From NCBI GenBank assembly GCA_018396565.1, contig JAGTQO010000003.1:34988-44732 (forward strand): 9,745 nucleotides of DNA, in the 5' to 3' direction. Origin of the DNA: Candidatus Bathyarchaeota archaeon (lineage in GTDB: Archaea; Thermoproteota; Bathyarchaeia; 40CM-2-53-6; RBG-13-38-9). Position numbers and translations under genes: made by a program. The notes under the pieces are model-generated. The model was not told the DNA's origin. It ran no database searches and worked only from the letters and a program-made list of their open reading frames with translations. This document shows, piece by piece, positions 1-6,131 of this stretch. The first letter of the stretch is position 1, and each line of letters starts with the position of its first letter.

Positions 1-300
1 TATGACATTCATAGGGCTGTAAGGCTGACTCCTTTCAAGGAAGATACATATGGAAGATGTCATAGGCCAGTAGGTTAACATGCCACCTTCAACCTGCAAC
101 CTAGGTTTCTCAGAACCCATCCTGACAGGAGTTGAAAAATATACCATATCCTTCATTGTTGCAGTGACTCCATGGATCGGCATAGCTCTAACCAGAGCCT
201 CAACTGTTCTTGGAGCCAAGAACCTTACGAGCTCACCTTCAGCCTCAAGTAGGTCTTCCACAATGAACTTGACCTTGATCCTTGAGGTGCCGTTCACCAA
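1..300 (-). CDS. Cyclophilin-like protein (TM1367/PF04126 type), 3'-truncated by window edge
   Basis: I read 100 codons on the minus strand from a TTG at 298-300 to the window edge, so the C-terminus is missing. The protein has the pattern of the small cyclophilin-like family typified by TM1367: a GELVRFLAP motif near residues 26-34, TVEALVRAMP at about 36-45, a central VYFSTPV strand, then an EGGMLTYWP segment followed by a hydrophobic SSICIFL strand and a terminal SPMNVI. The family adopts a cyclophilin fold, but its cellular role is poorly defined and prolyl isomerase activity should not be assumed. The start is well bounded: an in-frame TAA lies two codons upstream of the TTG, and a GAGGT ribosome-binding site lies 7 nt before it; the adjacent GTG at 295-297 is the alternative. 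It lies 56 bp downstream of the aminotransferase on the same strand and may be co-transcribed with it. I am confident of the family, less of the exact start. Confidence 0.8.
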   Translation of the reverse strand, partial: MVNGTSRIKVKFIVEDLLEAEGELVRFLAPRTVEALVRAMPIHGVTATMKDMVYFSTPVRMGSEKPRLQVEGGMLTYWPMTSSICIFLERSQPYSPMNVI

Positions 301-307
301 GTATTAA

Positions 308-312
308 ACCTC
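308..312 (-). promoter_or_regulatory. Ribosome-binding site of the cyclophilin-like gene
   Basis: The minus strand reads GAGGT here, 7 nt before a TTG codon. The nearby ATG further upstream is followed after three codons by a stop, so this site selects the TTG (or the next codon, GTG) as the start. Confidence 0.55.
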
Positions 313-356
313 AAACATGTAATTCCATAATATGATTTAATGTAAGTACTGTCGAA

Positions 357-1472
357 TCACCTTTCAAGAATTATTCTCTTCAGCTCAGTTGCAATCCTAT
401 CTAAATCCTTCAGGGTGATTGATGGGTGGACTGGAAGGGACAGGACCTGCCTAGCAGCCCTTTCAGTCTCTGGTAAATGTGACCTGAACCTGCGGTAGAG
501 AGGCATAAAGTGTATAGGAGTCTCATAATATACTGTGACTTCTATGTTTCTAGACCTGAGTTTCTGAACGATCCTATTCCTCTTCCCTGCGTTCGACCCT
601 CTCAACCTAATGGTGTATAGATTCCAAGCATGCTTTCTATTCTCAGGCTCTGAAGGTAGCTCAAGCCCCTTAATGTTCTCAAGACTCTTTGTGAGGTAGA
701 GGGCGTTCTTTCTACGCCTCTCCAAGAAAGTTGGAAGCTTCTTAAGCTGTACGCTCCCTATAGCTGCCGAGAGTTCGGGCATTCTATAATTGTGGCCTAA
801 CCTAGAGGACGTGTACGGCCTCTCCTCCCCATGAGACCTTATTGCCCTGAGCCTCTCAGCTATCTCGCCATCGTTTGTAGTGATCATCCCACCCTCCCCT
901 GTGGTCATGTTCTTTGTACCGTAGAAGCTAAAGCAAGTCATGTCGCTTATCGATCCAATCTTCCTCTTCTGATACTCAGCCCCATGGGCCTGGGCCCCGT
1001 CCTCAATAACCACAAGATCATTTCTCTTAGCAACCTCATTTATAAGATCCATATCCGCAGGCAGACCGTATAAGTGAACAGGGATTATTGCCTTAGTCCT
1101 TCCAGTTATCTTCTCCTCAATATTTTCAACATCCATACAGTAAGTCTTCGGATCTATATCGACGAAGACAGGCCTAGCACCTGCAAGGAGAATAGCCTCT
1201 GCTGTGGCAGAGAATGTGAAAGATGGGAGGAGGACTTCATCCCCAGGACCCACATCGGAAGCAAGTAGTGAAGCATGCAGTGCTGCTGTTCCACTATTGA
1301 CTGCGACGGCGAATCTGGCTCCAACATAACTGGCGAACTCCCTCTCAAACTGTAGAACCCTCGGTCCAGCACCGCTCTTATGTGTCAGAATGCCCTCACG
1401 TAACACATCGGTCGCAGCCTCAACCTCCTCCTCTCCCAGGTTCGGCTGGTTTATCCTCAAAACAACCTTCAT
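357..1472 (-). CDS. DegT/DnrJ/EryC1/StrS-family PLP-dependent aminotransferase
   Basis: This 371-residue protein is a full-length fold-type I sugar aminotransferase homologue. Visible landmarks are NSGTAALHA at about 59-67 (cofactor phosphate binding), the PSFTFSAT segment at 83-90, VIEDGAQAHGA at about 155-165 with D158 and Q161 placed to hold the pyridine ring, and SFYGTKNMTTGEGGM at 182-196, where K187 is the Schiff-base lysine. The late HNYRMPELSAAIG motif (227-239) is also typical. Members transaminate keto-sugar nucleotides such as UDP- or dTDP-linked 3- or 4-ketohexoses, usually for surface glycans, N-glycans or secondary metabolites. No other sugar-nucleotide gene lies in the window, so the substrate cannot be named. 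The ATG at 1470-1472 is the only reasonable start, without a clear ribosome-binding site. A few family members are dehydratases, but those replace the lysine, which is present here. Confidence 0.93.
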   Translation of the reverse strand: MKVVLRINQPNLGEEEVEAATDVLREGILTHKSGAGPRVLQFEREFASYVGARFAVAVNSGTAALHASLLASDVGPGDEVLLPSFTFSATAEAILLAGARPVFVDIDPKTYCMDVENIEEKITGRTKAIIPVHLYGLPADMDLINEVAKRNDLVVIEDGAQAHGAEYQKRKIGSISDMTCFSFYGTKNMTTGEGGMITTNDGEIAERLRAIRSHGEERPYTSSRLGHNYRMPELSAAIGSVQLKKLPTFLERRRKNALYLTKSLENIKGLELPSEPENRKHAWNLYTIRLRGSNAGKRNRIVQKLRSRNIEVTVYYETPIHFMPLYRRFRSHLPETERAARQVLSLPVHPSITLKDLDRIATELKRIILER

Positions 1473-1562
1473 ATGCAGCTCAGTCTAACATATTTCAAAG
1501 CTTACTCAATTAAGCCTTTGTTCCATGAAGTAACCTGAATCTTTGGAGAGATTAACGTAACA

Positions 1563-1570
1563 CTTATTAT
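1563..1570 (+). promoter_or_regulatory. Candidate TATA box for thermosome-rpoK
   Basis: CTTATTAT lies about 50 bp before the thermosome ATG. Archaeal transcription usually starts about 25 bp downstream of the TATA box, which would give a leader of roughly 24 nt containing the G-rich stretch at 1603-1608. This is the best TATA-like element in the 144-bp divergent region, but it rests on position and composition only. No heat-shock operator was recognised. Confidence 0.35.
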
Positions 1571-1616
1571 TGTCTGTTACACCTGATGCTTACCGCCTTC
1601 ATGGGGGGAAGTTTGG

Positions 1617-3260
1617 ATGGCTATGCCTCAACTTTCTGGTCAGCCGATATTAATATTGAAGGAGGGTGCGACGAGAGCACGTGGACGAGAGGCTCAACGC
1701 GCCAATATTATGGCAGCCCGCATAGTCAGCGAAGCTTTAAAGACTTCTCTAGGTCCAAGAGGAATGGATAAGATGCTTGTCGATAGTATAGGAGAGGTCA
1801 CGGTTACAAACGATGGGGCCACCGTTTTAAAGGAGATGTCTGTCGAGCACCCGGCGGCTAAGATGATGGTTGAGGTTGCAAAGACGCAGGATCAAGAGGT
1901 TGGCGATGGAACAACAACCGCTGTCATGATCGCTGGAGAGTTGTTGAGTAGGGCTCAAGCCCTGATGGAGAAGGGCGTTCACCCAGCTACACTCGTTGAA
2001 GGGTTCACCGTCGCCTGCGAGAAGGCTAGGAGCTATTTGGACGGAATAAGCGTTAGAGTCAAACCCACCGACAAGGAGATGCTCAGGAAGATAGCTGAGG
2101 TTGCTATGGCCACTAAGACCTTGGCTGATGAGAAGGATATGTTGGCAGAGATCGCCTCCGAGGCGGTTCTTGCGGTTGCAGAGAAAAAGGATGACAAGTA
2201 CATAGTTGATATTGAAGACGTTAAGGTTGAGAAGAAAGCCGGGGGTAGCCTATCCAATACTAAACTCGTTAAGGGCATCGTTGTAGATAAAGAGATAGTT
2301 CATGCAAGGATGCCTAAACGTGTTGAGAAAGCCAAGATAGCTATGATTATAAAACCATTCGAGATCGAGAAGCCAGAGTTTGATTCAAAATTGTCCATTG
2401 AGAACCCCGCGCAGCTCGAAGCGTTCGTAAGCAGAGAGGAGAAGCTTCTGGAGGAGATGGTAGATAAACTCGCCAGCACAGGAGCTAATGTATTATTCTG
2501 TCAGAGAGGGATAGATGACGCGGCTCAATATTACATGGCTAAGAGAGGTATTCTCGCGACGAGGAGGGTTAAAGTCGCCGATATGGAGCGTCTTGCCAAA
2601 GCGACAGGAGGTAAGGTTGTGACCGAGGTCGCTCACCTTCAAGAGAGCGACTTAGGTTATGCCGATGTTGTTGAGGAGGTTAAAGTGGGCAAAGATAGGA
2701 TGCTATTCGTTGAAGGATGCAAGAATCCTAGGTCAGTCACAATCATGGTTCGGGGTGGAAATGAGAGGATGATATATGAAGCTGAGAGGGCTATACACGA
2801 TGCGATATGTGTCATTCGGGATGTTGTTCAAGAGCCAAGGATTGTAGCCGGCGGAGGGGCTCCTGAAGCTGAGGTTGCTAGACGTCTCAGAGACTATGCC
2901 AGAAAGACTCCCGGTAGGTTACAGCTCCCCATATTGGCGTTCGCTGAAGCTCTGGAGTCTATACCAATGATCTTAGCCGAGAATGCTGGTTTAGATCCAA
3001 TCGACATCTTGGTTGAGATGAGGGCAAGGCACGATAAGGGTGAAATCTGGTCTGGCATCGATCCTGTTAAGGGAAAAGTAGTCGACATGTATAAGACAAA
3101 CGTCTATGAACCCTTGTCTGTTAAGAGGCAGGCCCTACTCTCGGCAACAGAGGCTGCGAACATGATACTGCGGATAGATGATCTCATCGCCGTAGGTAAA
3201 TCTAAGAGTGAAACGCCATCTAAAGGTTCAGAGGAGGGTGCTGGTGAAGAAGAGTCCTAA
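1617..3260 (+). CDS. ths: Thermosome subunit (group II chaperonin, Hsp60/TCP-1 family)
   Basis: A 547-residue subunit of the archaeal cytosolic chaperonin, which forms a double-ring ATP-driven folding chamber with a built-in lid. Equatorial-domain motifs are intact: LGPRGMDK at 45-52, TNDGATVLKEM at 64-74, GDGTTT at 96-101 with D97 as the expected catalytic aspartate, a second ATPase aspartate probably at D395 (IHDAIC), AGGGAPEAE at 411-419, and the closing GEIWSGIDP near 475-483. The intermediate and apical regions between are full length. The C-terminal tail is polar and acidic (GEEES end) rather than the GGM-repeat tail of many thermosomes. The start at 1617 has a G-rich site (1603-1608) about 8 nt upstream; the ATG at 1623 would give MPQLSGQP, also usual for the family. 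It overlaps rpoK downstream by 17 nt, indicating co-transcription. Whether it is an alpha or beta subunit cannot be told here. Confidence 0.97.
   Translation: MAMPQLSGQPILILKEGATRARGREAQRANIMAARIVSEALKTSLGPRGMDKMLVDSIGEVTVTNDGATVLKEMSVEHPAAKMMVEVAKTQDQEVGDGTTTAVMIAGELLSRAQALMEKGVHPATLVEGFTVACEKARSYLDGISVRVKPTDKEMLRKIAEVAMATKTLADEKDMLAEIASEAVLAVAEKKDDKYIVDIEDVKVEKKAGGSLSNTKLVKGIVVDKEIVHARMPKRVEKAKIAMIIKPFEIEKPEFDSKLSIENPAQLEAFVSREEKLLEEMVDKLASTGANVLFCQRGIDDAAQYYMAKRGILATRRVKVADMERLAKATGGKVVTEVAHLQESDLGYADVVEEVKVGKDRMLFVEGCKNPRSVTIMVRGGNERMIYEAERAIHDAICVIRDVVQEPRIVAGGGAPEAEVARRLRDYARKTPGRLQLPILAFAEALESIPMILAENAGLDPIDILVEMRARHDKGEIWSGIDPVKGKVVDMYKTNVYEPLSVKRQALLSATEAANMILRIDDLIAVGKSKSETPSKGSEEGAGEEES
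3231..3237 (+). promoter_or_regulatory. Strong ribosome-binding site for rpoK inside the thermosome 3' end
   Basis: GAGGAGG matches the archaeal anti-Shine-Dalgarno well and lies 6 nt before a GTG at 3244. It sits in the reading frame that encodes the acidic thermosome tail. It supports the GTG at 3244 as the rpoK start rather than the in-frame ATG at 3208 or the GTG at 3238, which directly abuts the site. Confidence 0.75.
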
Positions 3261-3525
3261 AAGCCAATCACAGATTATCATAGGGCCACCTAAACTCACA
3301 AGGTTTGAGAAAGCTAGGGTGGTCGGTGCGAGAGCCTTACAGATATCGATGGGTGCACCGGTACTTATAGATCTGGATCAGACTAAAAGGACACCGATAG
3401 ACATCGCCTTAGCTGAACTTGAGGCTGGTGTTCTCCCAATCAGCATAATGAGGCGTCTACCTGATGGAACAAGCCAAATCATCCCCTTAAAACTGATAGC
3501 TGACAAAGAGAAATGGCGTTCATAG
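3244..3525 (+). CDS. rpoK: DNA-directed RNA polymerase subunit K (Rpb6/omega homologue)
   Basis: With the GTG start the product is 93 residues. The core LTRFEKARVVGARALQISMG, followed by GAPVLI, then PIDIALAELEAGVLPISI and RRLPDG, is the diagnostic Rpb6/RpoK signature. The subunit clamps the largest RNA polymerase subunit and aids assembly and stability of the enzyme. The first 20 or so residues are basic and lack the acidic tail of eukaryotic Rpb6, as expected for archaeal RpoK. The start is set by GAGGAGG at 3231-3237; the open frame extends to an ATG at 3208, but the additional 12 residues would lie wholly in the thermosome-coding tail and have no good ribosome-binding site. It overlaps the thermosome stop by 17 nt, so translational coupling is likely. 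A hairpin with T-tract follows 39 bp downstream. Confidence 0.93.
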   Translation: MKKSPKSQSQIIIGPPKLTRFEKARVVGARALQISMGAPVLIDLDQTKRTPIDIALAELEAGVLPISIMRRLPDGTSQIIPLKLIADKEKWRS

Positions 3526-3564
3526 ATCGAACATCACTCATACGAACTATTATAAAACGTAGTC

Positions 3565-3592
3565 GCCACTCTCGACAGGTGGCACTCTTTTT
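3565..3592 (+). terminator. Hairpin plus T-tract terminator, possibly bidirectional
   Basis: GCCAC (3565-3569) pairs with GTGGC (3579-3583) around a 9-nt loop, with one further T-G wobble possible inside, and is followed by CTCTTTTT ending at 3592. It lies between the convergent rpoK and acetyltransferase genes. On the minus strand the same hairpin is followed at a few bases' distance by TTTTAT, so it may serve both transcripts. The stem is short; in archaea the T-tract is the main termination signal. Confidence 0.5.
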
Positions 3593-3602
3593 ACATGGTG
3601 GG

Positions 3603-4097
3603 CTATCTGAATTGGCTGGTGGATATAGACATGACGTAAGCGTCTACCCCATCCAGGTAGTATCTGGGGACCCTTTTGACTATTCTGAATCCAAGTTTCT
3701 GATATAGATTTATAGCTGGTCCGTTTGTGACCCTGACCTCAACGAAGGCTTCCGATGCGCCTTGAGCTGTGAGGGCTGAAATTGCGGATGACATAAGGGT
3801 TGTTGCAATCCCTCTTCTTCTGAAGTGGGACTTGACTGCGAGAGAGACTATGTGCCCCTTCCTCACCAACCTAAATCCACCGAGATCAGAGAAGCCACTC
3901 TCCATTCGGCACATAACATATCCGACAACCTCCCGATCAACCTCCGCAACTATGAAAGCCTCTGGACAATTAGCATAAACATCAAGGAAAAAATGTGGAC
4001 TGTAATTTTCTGGAAGGCAAGTTCTATTGATCTCCATAACCCTCTCAAGATCCGTTGTTGAAAACCTTCTGAAAATAACTTCAGAGACTAAGTTCAT
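3603..4097 (-). CDS. rimI: GNAT-family N-terminal acetyltransferase (RimI/Ard1-like)
   Basis: From the ATG at 4095-4097 the protein has 164 residues. It shows the archaeal Ard1/Naa10-50-like pattern: LPENY at about 28-32 (substrate-binding loop), FIVAEVDREVVGYV strands, IVSLAV leading into RRRGIA at 93-98 (acetyl-CoA pyrophosphate loop, R/Q-x-x-G-x-A), TNGPAINLYQKLGF near 124-137, and RYYLDGVDAYVM near the end. Such enzymes transfer acetyl from acetyl-CoA to protein alpha-amino groups, with broad specificity in archaea; ribosomal-protein specificity implied by the symbol is not shown. The frame stays open to an ATG at 4169, but the extra 24 residues are atypical, and a TATA-like box at 4130-4137 would place transcription start only about 10 nt before 4097. 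It stands alone, convergent to rpoK and divergent from the M50 gene. Confidence 0.9.
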   Translation of the reverse strand: MNLVSEVIFRRFSTTDLERVMEINRTCLPENYSPHFFLDVYANCPEAFIVAEVDREVVGYVMCRMESGFSDLGGFRLVRKGHIVSLAVKSHFRRRGIATTLMSSAISALTAQGASEAFVEVRVTNGPAINLYQKLGFRIVKRVPRYYLDGVDAYVMSISTSQFR

Positions 4098-4129
4098 CCT
4101 GCTTCCGTCTCTTGGTTTGAAGAAGGCTG

Positions 4130-4137
4130 ATATAAGT
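4130..4137 (-). promoter_or_regulatory. Candidate TATA box for the acetyltransferase
   Basis: The minus strand reads ACTTATAT, centred about 36 bp before the ATG at 4097, which predicts a leader of about 10 nt. Its position inside the longer open frame argues against the upstream ATG at 4169. Confidence 0.45.
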
Positions 4138-4189
4138 ATTTGTAGAACCATCGTCCATACTCCATACATATTGAAAGAGCAACGCTAGA

Positions 4190-4197
4190 CTTAAATC
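4190..4197 (+). promoter_or_regulatory. Candidate TATA box for the M50 protease run
   Basis: CTTAAATC is centred about 47 bp before the TTG start at 4241. The predicted transcription start is near 4220, leaving a leader of about 20 nt that holds the GGAGAT ribosome-binding site. The geometry is good, but it is judged by eye. Confidence 0.45.
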
Positions 4198-4229
4198 AGA
4201 AGCACTCAACGTAACCGCCTATGATGGTT

Positions 4230-4235
4230 GGAGAT
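4230..4235 (+). promoter_or_regulatory. Ribosome-binding site fixing the TTG start of the M50 protease
   Basis: GGAGAT lies 5 nt before the TTG at 4241. An in-frame TAG at 4235-4237, one codon before the TTG, excludes any longer protein, so TTG initiation is strongly indicated. Confidence 0.65.
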
Positions 4236-4240
4236 AGAGA

Positions 4241-5386
4241 TTGAGCAGTTCCCCATCCTTCGTCCTTCGATATGTTTCGGATTACTCACTCGCCGACCTT
4301 AAGTCGATGGTGAGCGAATTCTTCGACGTAAAGGATGCTTTCATCGATGTTGCTGGAAATCCAACATTCATCCTTCAGATGGAGCCTGTGAAATTGAAAT
4401 TTAAAGAATTTTCGAAGAGGATGCTGGACCTCCAGCTTTTTCCAATTCTAAGGCGGAGTGAAACCTCCCTTATCCTGAAGGTTTTCAGTAGGCCCAAGCC
4501 CAGACAGGAGAGGAAGGGTTTAGGACTGATCCTTTTTATCGCAACCCTGACGACGATATTCATTGCAGGCTATGTATTATGGACTGGAAATAGGCTCTGG
4601 AATGAGATATTGATGCCGAACTCTAACCCCTATATCCAAGCCGCTATCTACACTGCGTGTCTGGCATCAATCATAGGTTCCCATGAGCTTGGACATAAGA
4701 TAGCGTGTTCCAGACATGCCCTATCTGCGTCGACACCCTATTTCATACCGGGTTTTCCACCATTCGGTACCTTCGGCGCGATAATCTCCCTTAAGGATCC
4801 TCCAGCAAATAGAGATGAACTATTCGACATAGGCATCTCGGGTCCCCTATCAGGATTCATAGTTATGATGCTTGTCATACTCATTAGCATGGTTCTAGGA
4901 GTTCAGGTTCCTGAATCTCAGGCTAAAGCCCTTGAAGAGCAGAATCTTGTCGGACCAGTTTATTGGCCTAATTCACCACTAATCTTCATAGGTCTGTTCT
5001 GGATTGTTGAGTCCCTCAAACTTGTCACTATGCCGCAGGGGTGGACCCTAATTCTCGGCCAGACATTATTCGCCGCATGGGTGGGCTCCTTAGTTACCTT
5101 TCTGAATCTTCTACCAATATGGCAACTCGATGGAGGACACATATCCAGAGCGGTCTTCAGCCGTAAAGGCCATCAGTACACGTCCATATTAGGGCTTGGA
5201 ATACTTATTTTGAGTGGCTACTGGTTCTTCGCTCTCTTCCTAATTTTCCTAATGGCTGCCAGTAAACATGCATGGTCTGCTGCGGAACCTCTTGAGGATG
5301 TGTCACCTCTATCCAAAAGCCGTAAACTATTCTACGCTGTGATTCTATTTATCTTAATACTATGCTTTGTAACACCTCCAATCTAG
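4241..5386 (+). CDS. Site-2 protease family (M50) integral membrane metalloprotease, EGY1-like
   Basis: A 381-residue membrane protein. Residues 1-90 are soluble and polar; hydrophobic segments follow at about 93-112, 133-150, 200-220, 246-262, 270-290, 313-343 and 363-381. The zinc site is intact: HELGH at 148-152 in one membrane segment, and NLLPIWQLDGGH at 289-300 with D297 as the third ligand. Between them GTFGAIISLKDP and FDIGISGPLSGF closely match the plant chloroplast/cyanobacterial EGY1-type subgroup. Site-2 proteases cut membrane-anchored substrates within the bilayer, often anti-sigma factors or membrane-tethered transcription factors; the archaeal substrates are largely unknown and none can be named here. 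The start is the TTG preceded by GGAGAT, with an in-frame stop directly upstream. The next gene begins 17 bp after its stop, suggesting one transcript with the winged-helix nuclease-like gene. Confidence 0.92.
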   Translation: MSSSPSFVLRYVSDYSLADLKSMVSEFFDVKDAFIDVAGNPTFILQMEPVKLKFKEFSKRMLDLQLFPILRRSETSLILKVFSRPKPRQERKGLGLILFIATLTTIFIAGYVLWTGNRLWNEILMPNSNPYIQAAIYTACLASIIGSHELGHKIACSRHALSASTPYFIPGFPPFGTFGAIISLKDPPANRDELFDIGISGPLSGFIVMMLVILISMVLGVQVPESQAKALEEQNLVGPVYWPNSPLIFIGLFWIVESLKLVTMPQGWTLILGQTLFAAWVGSLVTFLNLLPIWQLDGGHISRAVFSRKGHQYTSILGLGILILSGYWFFALFLIFLMAASKHAWSAAEPLEDVSPLSKSRKLFYAVILFILILCFVTPPI

Positions 5387-5403
5387 GGCGGATAATATAA
5401 ATC

Positions 5404-6108
5404 ATGAATCTCCAATCAAAAATTCTCCTCCAGATAATTCTCACAATCATTGACCTAACAAAGGAGTCGTCGAATGTCCCAATCAAGCATGTAGCCAACA
5501 TCGCAAGATGTCCGCTCGAGACCGTTGAAGATACAGCAAAATGGCTTGAGTCAAAGGGGCTGCTTACCTTCGAGCCTCCCATTATTGAGATAAAGCGTGA
5601 GGGCCGGATAAGTCTCGCTCTTGAAGCTGTGAGTGCAGGAGGGGATCCAGAGGTTGTCTGCCGACGCCTAGGCTTCAGAGAGTTTGAAGACATAGTGGCC
5701 GAGGCCTTTAAACTGAATGGGTTCCAAACCTTAACGAGGTATATGTTCAAACATAAGGAGAGAAGGTATGAGATTGATGTTCTTGCATTTAGAGGTATGA
5801 AAGCTCTCTGCGTCGACTGTAAGCAATGGAGGAGAGTTGCCAGAAGCAAATTGGAAGAGGCGTTGAGAGTGCAGATGGAAAGGGTGGAGGCATTGACAGC
5901 AGAACTGAAATCAAAAAGATTAGACTCAGTTATCTCAATAAGTGGAGAGGCTCAAATTCTTCCAGCCATCCTTACTTTGGTCGACACAGAGATAACGATC
6001 ATCGACAGAGTTCCAATAGTTCCCGTCACAAAACTTGGAAGATTTCTAGATGAATTCGACTTCCATCTGGATCAACTGGTGCATTTCAAAGTGAAATTTC
6101 AGAACTGA
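5404..6108 (+). CDS. Winged-helix plus PD-(D/E)XK nuclease-like protein
   Basis: A 234-residue two-part protein. Residues about 5-60 read as a winged helix: helices around IILTIIDLTK and VPIKHVANIA, a recognition helix at about 38-51 (LETVEDTAKWLESKG), then a LLTFEPPIIEIK hairpin. From about 91 to 205 there is a restriction-endonuclease-like fold: FEDIVAEAFKLNGF helix (E95/E100), YEIDVLAFRG with D125, and ALCVDCKQW with D138 and K140, which together give the D...(D/E)xK active-site pattern; a helix and a late VISISG strand follow. The catalytic residues look intact, so it could cut DNA, as in Mrr-like or recombination nucleases, but no target is evident and there is no methyltransferase nearby. 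C136 and C139 flank the catalytic aspartate. It lies 17 bp after the protease gene and 23 bp before ogg. The function is unknown; the domain calls are by pattern. Confidence 0.75.
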   Translation: MNLQSKILLQIILTIIDLTKESSNVPIKHVANIARCPLETVEDTAKWLESKGLLTFEPPIIEIKREGRISLALEAVSAGGDPEVVCRRLGFREFEDIVAEAFKLNGFQTLTRYMFKHKERRYEIDVLAFRGMKALCVDCKQWRRVARSKLEEALRVQMERVEALTAELKSKRLDSVISISGEAQILPAILTLVDTEITIIDRVPIVPVTKLGRFLDEFDFHLDQLVHFKVKFQN

Positions 6109-6131
6109 GCATTCATGAGAAGTCATGGAAT

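Noticed and set aside
80..307. Plus-strand open frame of 75 codons near the left end
   Set aside because: It is antisense to the recognisable cyclophilin-like gene and has no family features of its own.
3208..3243. 12-residue N-terminal extension of RpoK
   Set aside because: It lies wholly within the thermosome-coding tail, and the strong ribosome-binding site at 3231-3237 points to GTG 3244.
4098..4169. 24-residue N-terminal extension of the acetyltransferase
   Set aside because: It contains the candidate TATA box at 4130-4137 and does not resemble the family's N-terminus; the ATG at 4097 gives a normal length.
5392..5402. TATA-like sequence ATAATATAAAT just before the nuclease-like gene
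   Set aside because: Transcription about 25 bp downstream would begin inside the gene, after its only suitable start codon, so it cannot serve that ATG.
5349..5849. Minus-strand open frame of 166 codons
   Set aside because: It lies opposite the end of the M50 gene and the nuclease-like gene, both with clear motifs. Its product has low-complexity Ser/Arg/Leu content and no recognisable domain.
5404..6108. Restriction-modification system
   Set aside because: The nuclease fold alone is suggestive, but no DNA methyltransferase, specificity subunit or defence gene is nearby, and the neighbours are housekeeping genes.
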